In this document: piece by piece, positions 1 to 6,731 of the stretch
Layout: each line of letters opens with the position of its first letter
How positions within the stretch are numbered: position 1 is the stretch's first letter
Assembly (NCBI GenBank): GCA_030691295.1
Contig: JAUYEQ010000156.1
Span: 1-10,930, forward strand
From: Bacteroidota bacterium
GTDB lineage: Bacteria > Bacteroidota > Bacteroidia > Bacteroidales > Prolixibacteraceae
Reading direction: 5' to 3'
Length of the DNA stretch: 10,930 bases
Translations under genes and position numbers: made by a program
The notes under the pieces: model-generated
Database searches by the model: none
Told to the model about the DNA's origin: nothing
The model's input: the letters and a program-made list of their open reading frames with translations, nothing else

Positions 1-1
1 A

Positions 2-76
2 AATTTGGATTACAACATAGAAGGATATTATTACATTATTCAACTGTACAGGTACATAAACGGACAATCATTATAA
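2..76 (+). CDS. Possible C-terminal end of an upstream gene (partial)
   Basis: Frame 2 is open from the window edge to a TAA at 74-76 and encodes 24 residues ending YRYINGQSL. The composition, with alternating aromatic and hydrophobic residues, resembles the last beta strand of a secreted beta-rich enzyme, but it is too short to assign to a family. The stop lies 15 bases before the GH43 start, which would fit an operon. A tandem ten-base repeat (ttataaataa at 71-80 and 81-90) spans the stop and the gap. No promoter box is visible ahead of the GH43 gene, which mildly supports read-through from upstream. A chance open frame of this length is quite possible. Confidence 0.35.
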   Translation, partial: NLDYNIEGYYYIIQLYRYINGQSL

Positions 77-91
77 ATAATTATAAATAAT

Positions 92-1138
92 ATGAAGACT
101 CTGATCTTGACAATACTCACCATTTTTTTATTTGCCGGATGCAGTAAAAATGAAACTTCTGCAGACGACAACGTGAAAAAGACTTTTACCAATCCGGTTT
201 GGGATGGAGCTGACCCGTGGATGTTTAAGCAAGGTGATGATTACATCTATTGTTTTTCGTCCAATAATTCGATTATTCTCTCCAAATCTAAAAAAATGAC
301 CAAACGGGGAGAACTGAAAAATATCTGGACGGTGCCTGCAACCGGCTGGAACCGTGCTTGTGTCTGGGCGCCTGAAATTCATTTTATCAATAACAGGTGG
401 TATGTCTATTATGCAGCCGGCGAGTCCGGGCCACCGTTTATCCATCAGCGGGCAGGCGTGCTGCGTTCAAAAACCGAAGATGTTTTCAGCGATTATGAAG
501 ACATGGGCGTTTTGTACACCGGCGACAATCCTGCCGATCCGGCAAGCAATGTTTGGGCGATAGATATGACCATGCTGGAACACAAAGGCAAACTATACTC
601 TATATGGTCGGGCTGGATCAAACAGGAAACGACAGACGCGACCCCCCAACATTTGTATATTTCGGAAATGGAAAATCCATACACAATGAAAGGCAAACGC
701 GTTAAACTTTCGTCGCCTGTTGAAAGCTGGGAAACCGGCGGACCACTCAATCTGAACGAAGGGGCGCAAATCCTGAAAAATGGACACAATGTTTTTGTTG
801 TTTATTCGTGCCGCGAATCGTGGTTGGTCGAATACCGTCAGGGAATGCTTCAGCTGATCAACCCCGATGGCAATTTGCTCGATCCGGCCAACTGGAAAAA
901 AACAGGCCCGGTATTTCAGGGAAATTCACAGGTTCACGGAGTCGGACATTGCTCGTTTGTAAAATCGCCGGATAACACCGAAGACTGGATTATTTACCAT
1001 TCGAAGAAAACCACCACTCCGGGCTGGGAACGCGATGTGCGCATGCAACCCTTTAAATGGAAAGCTGACGGAACGCCTGATTTTGGCGAACCAATTCCTG
1101 CAGGTCAGAAATTGAACCTTCCTTCAGGAGAATTATAA
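92..1138 (+). CDS. GH43-family glycosidase lipoprotein (arabinanase/arabinofuranosidase type)
   Basis: A 348-residue secreted glycosidase of the five-bladed beta-propeller GH43 type. It has a lipoprotein signal (MKTLILTILTIFLFAGC) with the lipid-modified Cys at 17, so it is probably anchored to a membrane on the outside or in the periplasm. Motifs that fit GH43 are GADPWMF with the likely base Asp41, VWAPEIHF at 91-98, AIDMTML with the likely pKa-tuning Asp158, and NEGAQIL with the likely general acid Glu223. The GVGHCSFVKSPD segment near 284-295 resembles the conserved late GH43 region. GH43 enzymes act on alpha-L-arabinosyl or beta-D-xylosyl linkages by inversion. Arabinan is my preferred guess here because of the downstream sialidase-fold gene, but the substrate is inferred. 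The length is normal for a single-domain member and no extra binding module is present. Confidence 0.88.
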   Translation: MKTLILTILTIFLFAGCSKNETSADDNVKKTFTNPVWDGADPWMFKQGDDYIYCFSSNNSIILSKSKKMTKRGELKNIWTVPATGWNRACVWAPEIHFINNRWYVYYAAGESGPPFIHQRAGVLRSKTEDVFSDYEDMGVLYTGDNPADPASNVWAIDMTMLEHKGKLYSIWSGWIKQETTDATPQHLYISEMENPYTMKGKRVKLSSPVESWETGGPLNLNEGAQILKNGHNVFVVYSCRESWLVEYRQGMLQLINPDGNLLDPANWKKTGPVFQGNSQVHGVGHCSFVKSPDNTEDWIIYHSKKTTTPGWERDVRMQPFKWKADGTPDFGEPIPAGQKLNLPSGEL

Positions 1139-1189
1139 AGCCAAAGAAAATTTAACAGATTTATCGGGTTAATGGCTCTTATCCAATAG

Positions 1190-1308
1190 CCGTAGCCTTC
1201 AGGCTACGGTAAAAAATGAAAACGAACCAGGGCTTTAGCCCAAATGGTCTACATTTAGGGCTAAAGCCCATTTTTATATCAATTTATCCAACGGCATAAA
1301 TGCCGTTG
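1190..1308. repeat. Cluster of three palindromic hairpins (REP-like)
   Basis: The 211-base gap between the GH43 and sialidase-fold genes holds three distinct perfect inverted repeats. The first is 1190-1209, with 8-bp arms ccgtagcc and ggctacgg and a 4-base loop. The second is 1230-1241 with 1258-1269, 12-bp arms gggctttagccc and gggctaaagccc around a 16-base loop. The third is 1289-1308, with 9-bp arms caacggcat and atgccgttg and a 2-base loop. The hexamer atccaa occurs at 1181-1186 and again at 1285-1290. None is followed by a T tract, so they do not look like ordinary terminators. From memory, palindromes with these core words recur between genes in many Bacteroidota genomes and may be spread by IS200-like (RAYT) transposases. 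That identity is recall, not shown here. Confidence 0.75.
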
Positions 1309-1349
1309 CTAATTAAAGTACACCAATTAATAGATAATTACGAAACTTA

Positions 1350-3098
1350 ATGAGCATATTTTCAAGGAGTAAAGTGAAGTTTAATATTGTAATATTTCTG
1401 ATTTTGGCCTTTCAGATGGGAAGCTGTGCCAAAGAACAAAATTCACCACCCGGCAAGATCCCTGAAGTTCAGTCGCCGGTTGATGGCATCCGCATTGGCT
1501 GGGATTTCCGGAGTTTGACGAAAATTGCGCCTTTGGATGGCCGCACCGGATATTTCGGGTATGCGCGGATGGCACAGCTATTCGATGGTCGTTTGGTCTG
1601 CGTTTACGAAACATCAACCGGAAATGTCGAATTGGTATTTAGTTCCGATTTGGGTGAGAGCTGGGGCAATAAGCAGGTGCTGTTCGATATGAAAAATAAC
1701 ATTGCCATGGCTGTACCTGAAGTACTTGAATTGAGCGACCATTCAATTTTAGTGGCCTGCAATCCGCGGCCCCGCGAGCCGTTTACCGACGATCGCAAAT
1801 TTGGCATCAAAGTCAGGAAAAGTACCGATGGTGGCCAAACCTGGGAAAAAGAGCAAGTCATTTATCAGGCACAATCTACTTTCGACAATGGTTGCTGGGA
1901 ACCATCCATGGTTCAGTTACCGGGTGGCGAGGTGCAATTGTTTTTTGCCAACGAAGGAATTTACACCAGTTCCGGCGAACAAAATATTTCCATGTTGCGG
2001 TCAGCCGATTTTGGTGCAACCTGGTCAACAGAACCAGTAATTGTTGGTTTCAGAAAAGACCGCAGGGATGGAATGCCGGTGCCGCTTTTGCTTAAAAACA
2101 AAGGAGAGTTGCTGGTTGCCATCGAGGACAATAAAACCGATCAGTTCAAACCAACCATTTATCGGGAGAAACTGATGGCTAACTGGGCCGAAGGAACAAT
2201 TCTGGCAACCGATCCGCGCCGTGAATATGCCCCATTAACTGATCCGCTGGCCGATAATGTATATGCCGGAGCGCCTTACCTCGAACGACTTGAAAGCGGA
2301 GAAGTTATCTTGTCGTATCAAACCAATTTGCAAAGAGACATTCTTTGGGACAAGTCGTCGATGGCAGTTGAAATTGGCGATGAAAACGGTCGCAATTTCA
2401 GTCGTCGATCAATTCCGTTTAAAGTACCCTTGTCGAAACACGGACTATGGAATTCGCTTAGTGTGATCGACGGGAAGACGCCTGTGGCAATTACTTCCAC
2501 CAATGCCTATTCGTCAACTTCTACTGAAGTTTGGATGATGAAAGGCCGGGTGATTCCGGAGTTTCATATTCCTTTCGGAACTTCAATTCCTGATGGTTTG
2601 ATAAACGATGCCTGCTGGCAGGGAGAATGGCCGTATTTTATTGGGCAAACGAGCAGCAAACAACTTTTTGCGAACGTTTGTAAAGATGCACAAAACCTGT
2701 ATATTGCTGTAGAAATTGATGATTCAACACCTGCCAGTTATAATAAAGCAGAGGACGAATTTTCGTTTTTGCTGGATACAGACAGAAAGGGTCATCAGGC
2801 TCCGCACACCGGCATTTTTGCGTTCAGGGTAAAACCGGATGGATTGGCAACCATTCAGCAAGGAAAAGACGGACAGTGGATTCCGGATCAATCAGGAACA
2901 AAAATTAAAACAGGACAAAGCCTGAACGGGAGTTTACATGTGGTAGAACTGGCAATTCCGCTCACTCTTTTTCCTGAAAATTTTGGGCAGAATAAAACAG
3001 TTGGAATAAATTTCGTGCTTCAAGCATTGGAGGCGGAATGCATCACATCGACTTTAGAAGATCAACCGTTTACATGGATAAGAGCATTTTTACCGTAA
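1350..3098 (+). CDS. Sialidase-fold (Asp-box) lipoprotein with CBM9-like C-terminus
   Basis: A 582-residue secreted protein. The hydrophobic signal 11-25 ends in MGSC with the lipid-modified Cys at 26. Residues about 45-400 form a sialidase-like propeller with three Asp boxes of the SxDxGxxW form: 98-105, 158-165 and 218-225. Acidic residues in WEPSMVQLPGGE (Glu184) and FFANEG (Glu202) are candidate catalytic groups. Residues about 405-580 resemble a CBM9/DOMON-like sugar-binding domain (DGLINDACWQGEWPYF, then LYIAVEIDDSTP and SFLLDTDR). The classical sialidase FRIP motif and arginine triad are not obvious, so a true sialidase is uncertain. GH93 exo-arabinanase, which shares the fold and would match the GH43 neighbour, is a fair alternative. 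The start is ambiguous: an in-frame GTG at 1374 lies 4 bases after AAGGAG and would also leave a good signal peptide. Confidence 0.8.
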   Translation: MSIFSRSKVKFNIVIFLILAFQMGSCAKEQNSPPGKIPEVQSPVDGIRIGWDFRSLTKIAPLDGRTGYFGYARMAQLFDGRLVCVYETSTGNVELVFSSDLGESWGNKQVLFDMKNNIAMAVPEVLELSDHSILVACNPRPREPFTDDRKFGIKVRKSTDGGQTWEKEQVIYQAQSTFDNGCWEPSMVQLPGGEVQLFFANEGIYTSSGEQNISMLRSADFGATWSTEPVIVGFRKDRRDGMPVPLLLKNKGELLVAIEDNKTDQFKPTIYREKLMANWAEGTILATDPRREYAPLTDPLADNVYAGAPYLERLESGEVILSYQTNLQRDILWDKSSMAVEIGDENGRNFSRRSIPFKVPLSKHGLWNSLSVIDGKTPVAITSTNAYSSTSTEVWMMKGRVIPEFHIPFGTSIPDGLINDACWQGEWPYFIGQTSSKQLFANVCKDAQNLYIAVEIDDSTPASYNKAEDEFSFLLDTDRKGHQAPHTGIFAFRVKPDGLATIQQGKDGQWIPDQSGTKIKTGQSLNGSLHVVELAIPLTLFPENFGQNKTVGINFVLQALEAECITSTLEDQPFTWIRAFLP

Positions 3099-3136
3099 GA
3101 AATTATCAATCAATTCACACCAAATAAATTAAAATC

Positions 3137-4222
3137 ATGAAGAAGAACATCATTTTATTGGCAATTGGCGGCTTGTTCCTGATGGCTGCCTGCCAGCAGA
3201 AACCGAAACAGAATGAAGAACAAGTCGTTTCAACACGCTGGAACGAAGCGCAGGCACAACAATGGGGCGCCGAAAACGGATGGCTGCGCGGAAGTAATTT
3301 CAATCCGAGTACCGCCATCAATCAGTTGGAAACATGGCAGGCCGAATCGTTCGACACGGCAAGTATTAACCGCGAACTGGGCTGGGCTGCCGAAATCGGG
3401 ATGAACGCCATGCGTGTTTACCTTCACCATGTAGCCTGGAATGTTGACAAAGAAGGCTTCAAAGGACGCATGAGCACTTATCTTGATATTGCAGAAAAGC
3501 ATGGTATCAAAACCATTTTCGTGTTTTTCGACGACTGCTGGAACGCGACTTATCAGGCAGGCAAACAACCCGATCCGAAACCGGGCGTCCACAACTCTGG
3601 CTGGGTGCGCGATCCGGGCGATTTAATTTTCGCTGATACGACGTTGATCACGACGCTGGAAGCCTACGTGAAAGATGTGCTTACCACATTCAAAGACGAC
3701 AAGCGCATTGTTATCTGGGACTTGTACAACGAACCGGGAAATTCAGGCTACGGAAACAAATCGATGCCTTTGCTGAAAAAGGTATTTGAATGGGGCTGGG
3801 AAATTCGTCCCTCGCAACCGATGTCGGTAGGAGTCTGGAATTTGAGTTTGTCCGATCTCAATAAATTTCAGGTAGAAAACTCTGATATTGTCACCTACCA
3901 CAACTACGAAGGCCCCGAAAAACACCAGGCTGCCATCGATACACTGAAACGATATAACCGTCCGCTGGTTTGTACCGAATACATGGCCCGCCGCAACAAC
4001 AGTTTGTTTACCAACATCATGCCTATTCTGAAAGAGCAAAACATTGGCGCCATCAACTGGGGATTGGTTGATGGAAAATCGAACACCAAATATGCATGGG
4101 ACGAACCAATTGCCGATGGATCGGAGCCAGCACTTTGGTTTCACGAAATCTTCAGGAATGATGGAACTCCATACAAACAGGAAGAAGTTGATCTGATCAA
4201 AAAATTAACACTTCCTGAATAG
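3137..4222 (+). CDS. Clan GH-A (GH5-like) glycosidase lipoprotein
   Basis: A 361-residue lipoprotein with signal MKKNIILLAIGGLFLMAAC and the modified Cys at 19. The rest forms one TIM-barrel glycosidase of the retaining clan GH-A type. Residues that show this are MRVYLHHVAW at 92-101, FVFFDDCWN at 128-136, WDLYNEPGN with the acid/base Glu199, TYHNYEG at 253-259 and CTEYMAR with the nucleophile Glu281. NINWG-like residues (AINWGL, 305-310) match the last barrel strand. Such proteins are often annotated in Bacteroidota as cellulase-family or 1,4-beta-xylanase, but I cannot place it in a GH family or fix its substrate. It starts 38 bases after the sialidase-fold gene, on the same strand, with no terminator between, so the two are probably co-transcribed. 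It is the last gene before the terminator at 4270-4305. Confidence 0.85.
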   Translation: MKKNIILLAIGGLFLMAACQQKPKQNEEQVVSTRWNEAQAQQWGAENGWLRGSNFNPSTAINQLETWQAESFDTASINRELGWAAEIGMNAMRVYLHHVAWNVDKEGFKGRMSTYLDIAEKHGIKTIFVFFDDCWNATYQAGKQPDPKPGVHNSGWVRDPGDLIFADTTLITTLEAYVKDVLTTFKDDKRIVIWDLYNEPGNSGYGNKSMPLLKKVFEWGWEIRPSQPMSVGVWNLSLSDLNKFQVENSDIVTYHNYEGPEKHQAAIDTLKRYNRPLVCTEYMARRNNSLFTNIMPILKEQNIGAINWGLVDGKSNTKYAWDEPIADGSEPALWFHEIFRNDGTPYKQEEVDLIKKLTLPE

Positions 4223-4269
4223 ATCGTTAAAATACACATACTTCGTTGATATGCGTTGATCGAAAATTC

Positions 4270-4305
4270 AAAAACCCCTTTGCCAGCAATAGCAAGGGGG
4301 TTTTT
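4270..4305. terminator. Strong bidirectional terminator
   Basis: The arms aaaaacccctttgc (4270-4283) and gcaagggggttttt (4292-4305) pair over 14 positions with one T-G wobble, around an 8-base loop. The right arm ends in a T run that continues tttttaatttt, and on the opposite strand the left arm gives an equal T run. It lies between the glycosidase gene ending at 4222 and the vapC-type gene ending from the other side at 4380, so it can stop both transcripts. Confidence 0.9.
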
Positions 4306-4379
4306 AATTTTAATTGGAGAACAAGTCCCGGATACGGGATAGATGCAATTATTGAAAGTTTAAAATTGTGTTTTTTGCT

Positions 4380-4766
4380 TTATTGAACTTTAGTATAAAG
4401 GTATTTGTCGTCAAGAAAATTAATTATTTTTTTGTCCAGGGTCCAAAGTAAAGAGTTGGTTTCAATGGTTGCATAGATCAGGCAGGCATCTATAAGACCA
4501 ATTCCTTTAGAAATAAGTTTATTTTCAAATGAGTACGTTCCGGCTTTTTCAAATAAATTCCTGATTTCAATTTTTGGGACATATTGAATATGTTCCCGAA
4601 TAAAATTGACCTCATTTTGATTTAATGCACCCTGCAAAATTTCACCAATAACCGGATCAATTATTTTAATATTCAACATATTTAATTGAGCCTGTACTTC
4701 CAAAAAATAGGGATCATTTCTTTTGAAGTATTCAAACCAAACCGATGAATCCAGGATAATATTCAT
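4380..4766 (-). CDS. vapC: VapC-type PIN-domain ribonuclease toxin
   Basis: A 128-residue single PIN domain, the usual size for a type II toxin. The four acidic residues expected of the metal-binding site are present: Asp6 in ILDSSVWFEYF, Glu42 in VIGEILQG, Asp93 in GIGLIDACLIYAT and Asp111 in LWTLDKKI. PIN toxins of this family cleave RNA, commonly tRNA or rRNA, when free of antitoxin. The start codon overlaps the antitoxin stop by one base (TAATG read on the minus strand, 4764-4768), which implies translational coupling and antitoxin-first order. The gene is visibly AT-richer than its glycosidase neighbours, consistent with horizontal acquisition. All key residues are intact, so it is probably functional. 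Confidence 0.9.
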   Translation of the reverse strand: MNIILDSSVWFEYFKRNDPYFLEVQAQLNMLNIKIIDPVIGEILQGALNQNEVNFIREHIQYVPKIEIRNLFEKAGTYSFENKLISKGIGLIDACLIYATIETNSLLWTLDKKIINFLDDKYLYTKVQ

Positions 4767-4972
4767 TACTGTCTGTTTATATCCCTAATCTCTTGAGCCG
4801 TATATTTAAATTTCATGGGCTGTTGATTTATTGACGCTCCCATTGCCTTTAACTTTTCAAGAGAGACATATGAATTAAGTGCAATGATCATTGCTTCTGT
4901 AATGTTTTTAGCATTTGAGAAGGATTGTGTTTCTTTCACGAGTTCATCTGGTATTATCGCTGTGACTTTCAT
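4766..4972 (-). CDS. vapB: VapB-type ribbon-helix-helix antitoxin
   Basis: A 68-residue protein. The N-terminal strand KVTAIIP followed by two helices (about 9-23 and 25-42, with NITEAMIIALNSYV) fits a ribbon-helix-helix DNA-binding domain of the VapB/DUF2191 kind. The C-terminal part (MKFKYTAQEIRDINRQ) would bind and neutralise the toxin. I chose the ATG at 4970-4972 over the in-frame ATG at 4994-4996. The upstream one overlaps the -7 promoter box at 4994-5001 and would lie before the transcription start, and the shorter protein begins exactly at the first strand. The gene runs into the toxin gene with a one-base overlap. It is probably autoregulated through the palindrome at 4999-5017. Confidence 0.87.
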   Translation of the reverse strand: MKVTAIIPDELVKETQSFSNAKNITEAMIIALNSYVSLEKLKAMGASINQQPMKFKYTAQEIRDINRQ

Positions 4973-4993
4973 AACTTTTAAATTTGAGTTATG

Positions 4994-5001
4994 CAAATAT
5001 A
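4994..5001 (-). promoter_or_regulatory. Promoter -7 box of the vapBC operon
   Basis: Read on the minus strand this is TATATTTG, a full match to the Bacteroidota -7 consensus TAnnTTTG. It puts the transcription start near 4987 and gives a leader of about 15 bases to the antitoxin ATG at 4972. A T-rich stretch about 20 bases upstream could stand in for the -33 element. Confidence 0.65.
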
Positions 5002-5017
5002 CGATACGCCATCGTAT
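4999..5017. promoter_or_regulatory. Palindromic operator of vapBC
   Basis: A perfect inverted repeat, atacgat - acgcc - atcgtat, with 7-bp arms and a 5-base centre. It overlaps the -7 box by three bases and fills the spacer between the -7 and -33 positions. This is where a ribbon-helix-helix antitoxin or antitoxin-toxin complex would block RNA polymerase. The role is inferred from position and symmetry. Confidence 0.7.
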
Positions 5018-5070
5018 GATTAAAAAATATTTCTGCTTTTTTTATAACAATTATTCTGAGGGCCACATTT

Positions 5071-5220
5071 TCCCTACTTTTACAAAAAAGTATTCCCATG
5101 ATAAACCGTATTTTCCTATTTAGTTTGATTCTCGTTCTTGCAACAGGTATTTCCAAAGTTTTTGCCTGCACCAACCTGATTGTCACCAAAGGAGCCAGCA
5201 GCGATGGTTCGGCGAGGATT
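5071..5220 (+). repeat. Diverged direct repeat, left copy (C69 gene leader and 5' end)
   Basis: This stretch matches 6720-6870. The leader (tccctacttttac through the ATG) is the same except for one A missing from an A run. The following ~105 coding bases differ at 7 positions, and the last ~16 bases differ at 6. Similarity ends at about 5220, 18 bases before the ATPase stop codon. Confidence 0.92.
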
Positions 5221-5274
5221 CTTTGCAGATTTAATTTTTACCGCATCGAATTAAAAATGCTTTCCATAGCGTAA
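5098..5274 (+). pseudogene. Truncated 5' fragment of a C69 dipeptidase gene
   Basis: The ATG at 5098 opens a 58-residue frame. Its first 41 residues are homologous to the start of the intact dipeptidase at 6748, including the signal peptide (MINRIFLFSL...) and the nucleophile Cys24 in ACTNLIVTKGASSDGS. Beyond residue 41 the frame reads unrelated sequence, crosses the end of the ATPase gene on the other strand and stops at 5272-5274. Over 90% of the normal length of about 580 residues is missing, so it cannot be an active dipeptidase. Four of the first six codon differences from the intact copy are silent, which suggests both copies were once selected as coding. The leader keeps the TACTTTTA box (5075-5082), but the TTTG found 18 bases upstream of it in the intact copy is absent. 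A secreted peptide could still be made if it is transcribed, but I favour a relic. Confidence 0.88.
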
Positions 5275-6554
5275 AACGGCAAAGATAATATTGGGTTTCC
5301 TGCAAGGAATGGTGCCTGTGAAATTTTAACGGCTTTTTTGCTAAGGTAATAATCGATAAAAAAATGCAGGCTTTTCATTCGGCCGGTTGATCCTGATTTT
5401 ATTTCTACCGGTATAATTTGTGCATCCAATTCTATTAAATAATCGATTTCAGCGGTACTATTTTTTGCTTGACGTCCCCAATAAAACAAGGTCGGTTTTG
5501 TAAAAGTATTTTGATAAGCAATGAGTTCTTGTCCAGCAAATTGTTCTGCCACAGCTCCTTTAAAAATAGCAGCCAAATCCTTTTCCATAGCAGTTTCGGC
5601 ATATATTCCGCTAATTGCATGAAGCAAACCTACATCGAGAAAAATCACTTTGAAGTAAGACTCGTTAATACTTGCAGCCAAAGGCAAACCTACACCATTT
5701 ACCTGCCTTATCCTGTTTACAACTCCTGCGGTTTCCAGCAATTCTAATGCTTCTTTCAGGTCTCTTGATTTAATTTCCCGATCAACCTGTGTGTAAACAA
5801 ATTTTTGCCCAACCATGCCAGGAACGGCATTGAATACTTTTTTAAGATATTGATGCTTTGACTTTCGGGCATATTTTGCAAAATCATCTGAATAGGTATC
5901 CAATATTGAACGTTGGATTTTTTGGCAGTCAAATATATTACGGGTCGATATATACTCCTGAACTACGGCAGGCATTCCGCCAATGATAAAATATTTACGG
6001 ACATATTCAATAAGCTTTAAATGAAGGTTTTCTGGTGTTTTTTCGAGCTTAGAAATATCAACCACAAAAGCACGTAATTCCGATTCGCCAATAGCTGTCA
6101 GGAATTCACCAAACGAAAGTGGAAAAAGAAATAAATATTGGATACGCCCAACAGGCATCCTGAAGTTTTCGGATGACAAGGTAAATTCAAGAAGTGATCC
6201 GGCTGCAATGATGTGAATTTGAGGCATCTCCTCATAAAAATAACGAAGTGATGTGATCGCCTTAGGGCACTCCTGTATTTCATCCAAAAATAGCAATGTC
6301 TCACCAGACTCAATTTTTTTTCCGGTGTACAAACTTATCCGTTCGAGAATTTCCTGTGGATCAAACGTGCTGAAAATGTCTTTGTATTCAGGATTCCGTT
6401 CGAAGTTCAGGGTAATAAGACTTTTATATTCTGTTTGTCCAAACTCATTTATAATATAAGTTTTACCAGTCTGCCTGGCGCCCCGGATTAACAAAGGCTG
6501 ACGATTTTTTGCTGCCTTCCAGCTTAATAATGCGCTATAAATATCACGTCTCAT
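5238..6554 (-). CDS. AAA ATPase with DUF4143 nuclease-like C-terminus
   Basis: A 438-residue protein of the AAA_14 plus DUF4143 type, of normal length. The N-terminal ATPase has Walker A GARQTGKT at 25-32, Walker B LLFLDEIQE with Asp91 and Glu92, and AAGSLLEF at 117-124 as a sensor-like strand. The middle (about 180-300) should hold a winged-helix-like region. The C-terminal DUF4143 part shows a PD-(D/E)xK-like core: FKGAVAEQF with Glu337, AEIDYLIE with Asp371 and PVEIKSG with Glu384 and Lys386. These proteins are common and often mobile in Bacteroidota. Their role is not settled, with defence or toxin-like functions proposed. No signal peptide or membrane segment is seen. The start MRRDIYSALL matches the usual family N-terminus. 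It lies between two diverged copies of the dipeptidase 5' end and opposes both. Confidence 0.88.
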   Translation of the reverse strand: MRRDIYSALLSWKAAKNRQPLLIRGARQTGKTYIINEFGQTEYKSLITLNFERNPEYKDIFSTFDPQEILERISLYTGKKIESGETLLFLDEIQECPKAITSLRYFYEEMPQIHIIAAGSLLEFTLSSENFRMPVGRIQYLFLFPLSFGEFLTAIGESELRAFVVDISKLEKTPENLHLKLIEYVRKYFIIGGMPAVVQEYISTRNIFDCQKIQRSILDTYSDDFAKYARKSKHQYLKKVFNAVPGMVGQKFVYTQVDREIKSRDLKEALELLETAGVVNRIRQVNGVGLPLAASINESYFKVIFLDVGLLHAISGIYAETAMEKDLAAIFKGAVAEQFAGQELIAYQNTFTKPTLFYWGRQAKNSTAEIDYLIELDAQIIPVEIKSGSTGRMKSLHFFIDYYLSKKAVKISQAPFLAGNPILSLPFYAMESIFNSMR

Positions 6555-6601
6555 GAACTTTTTTTATCCTATCAATTTCGATATGGCCAAATTCCAAGGT
6601 A

Positions 6602-6609
6602 AAAATATA
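6602..6609 (-). promoter_or_regulatory. Weak candidate -7 box of the ATPase gene
   Basis: Read on the minus strand this is TATATTTT, one mismatch from TAnnTTTG, about 48 bases before the ATPase start. A TTGG lies 17 bases further upstream. The surroundings are AT-rich, so a chance match is possible. Confidence 0.3.
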
Positions 6610-6701
6610 CAATATATGGCTGTTTTCCAATAGTTAGATCGAATAACATTGGCTGTAATCCAACCACAATTTCAGATTCTAACACCTGATTATTACCCAT
6701 T

Positions 6702-6731
6702 TTTGATCCAACGACTTTTTCCCTACTTTTA
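6702..6731 (+). promoter_or_regulatory. Candidate promoter of the C69 dipeptidase gene
   Basis: TTTG at 6702-6705 and TACTTTTA at 6724-6731 are separated by 18 bases, close to the Bacteroidota -33/-7 layout, with one mismatch in the -7 box. The leader after it is nearly unchanged in the truncated copy, which supports function. The resulting leader before the ATG at 6748 would be only about 10 bases. Confidence 0.45.

Noticed and set aside
3743..4144. A 133-codon minus-strand open frame
   Set aside because: It is antisense to the clan GH-A glycosidase, with no known motif and no promoter.
4326..4339. Short hairpin tcccg-gata-cggga
   Set aside because: A 5-bp stem without a T tract is too short to call, and the strong terminator at 4270-4305 already explains this gap.
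4973..4996. Longer antitoxin start at 4994-4996
   Set aside because: That ATG overlaps the -7 promoter box, and the added residues precede the natural first strand of the fold.
4989..5189. A 66-codon minus-strand open frame upstream of vapB
   Set aside because: It is antisense to the dipeptidase relic and crosses the vapBC operator and promoter, with no domain visible.
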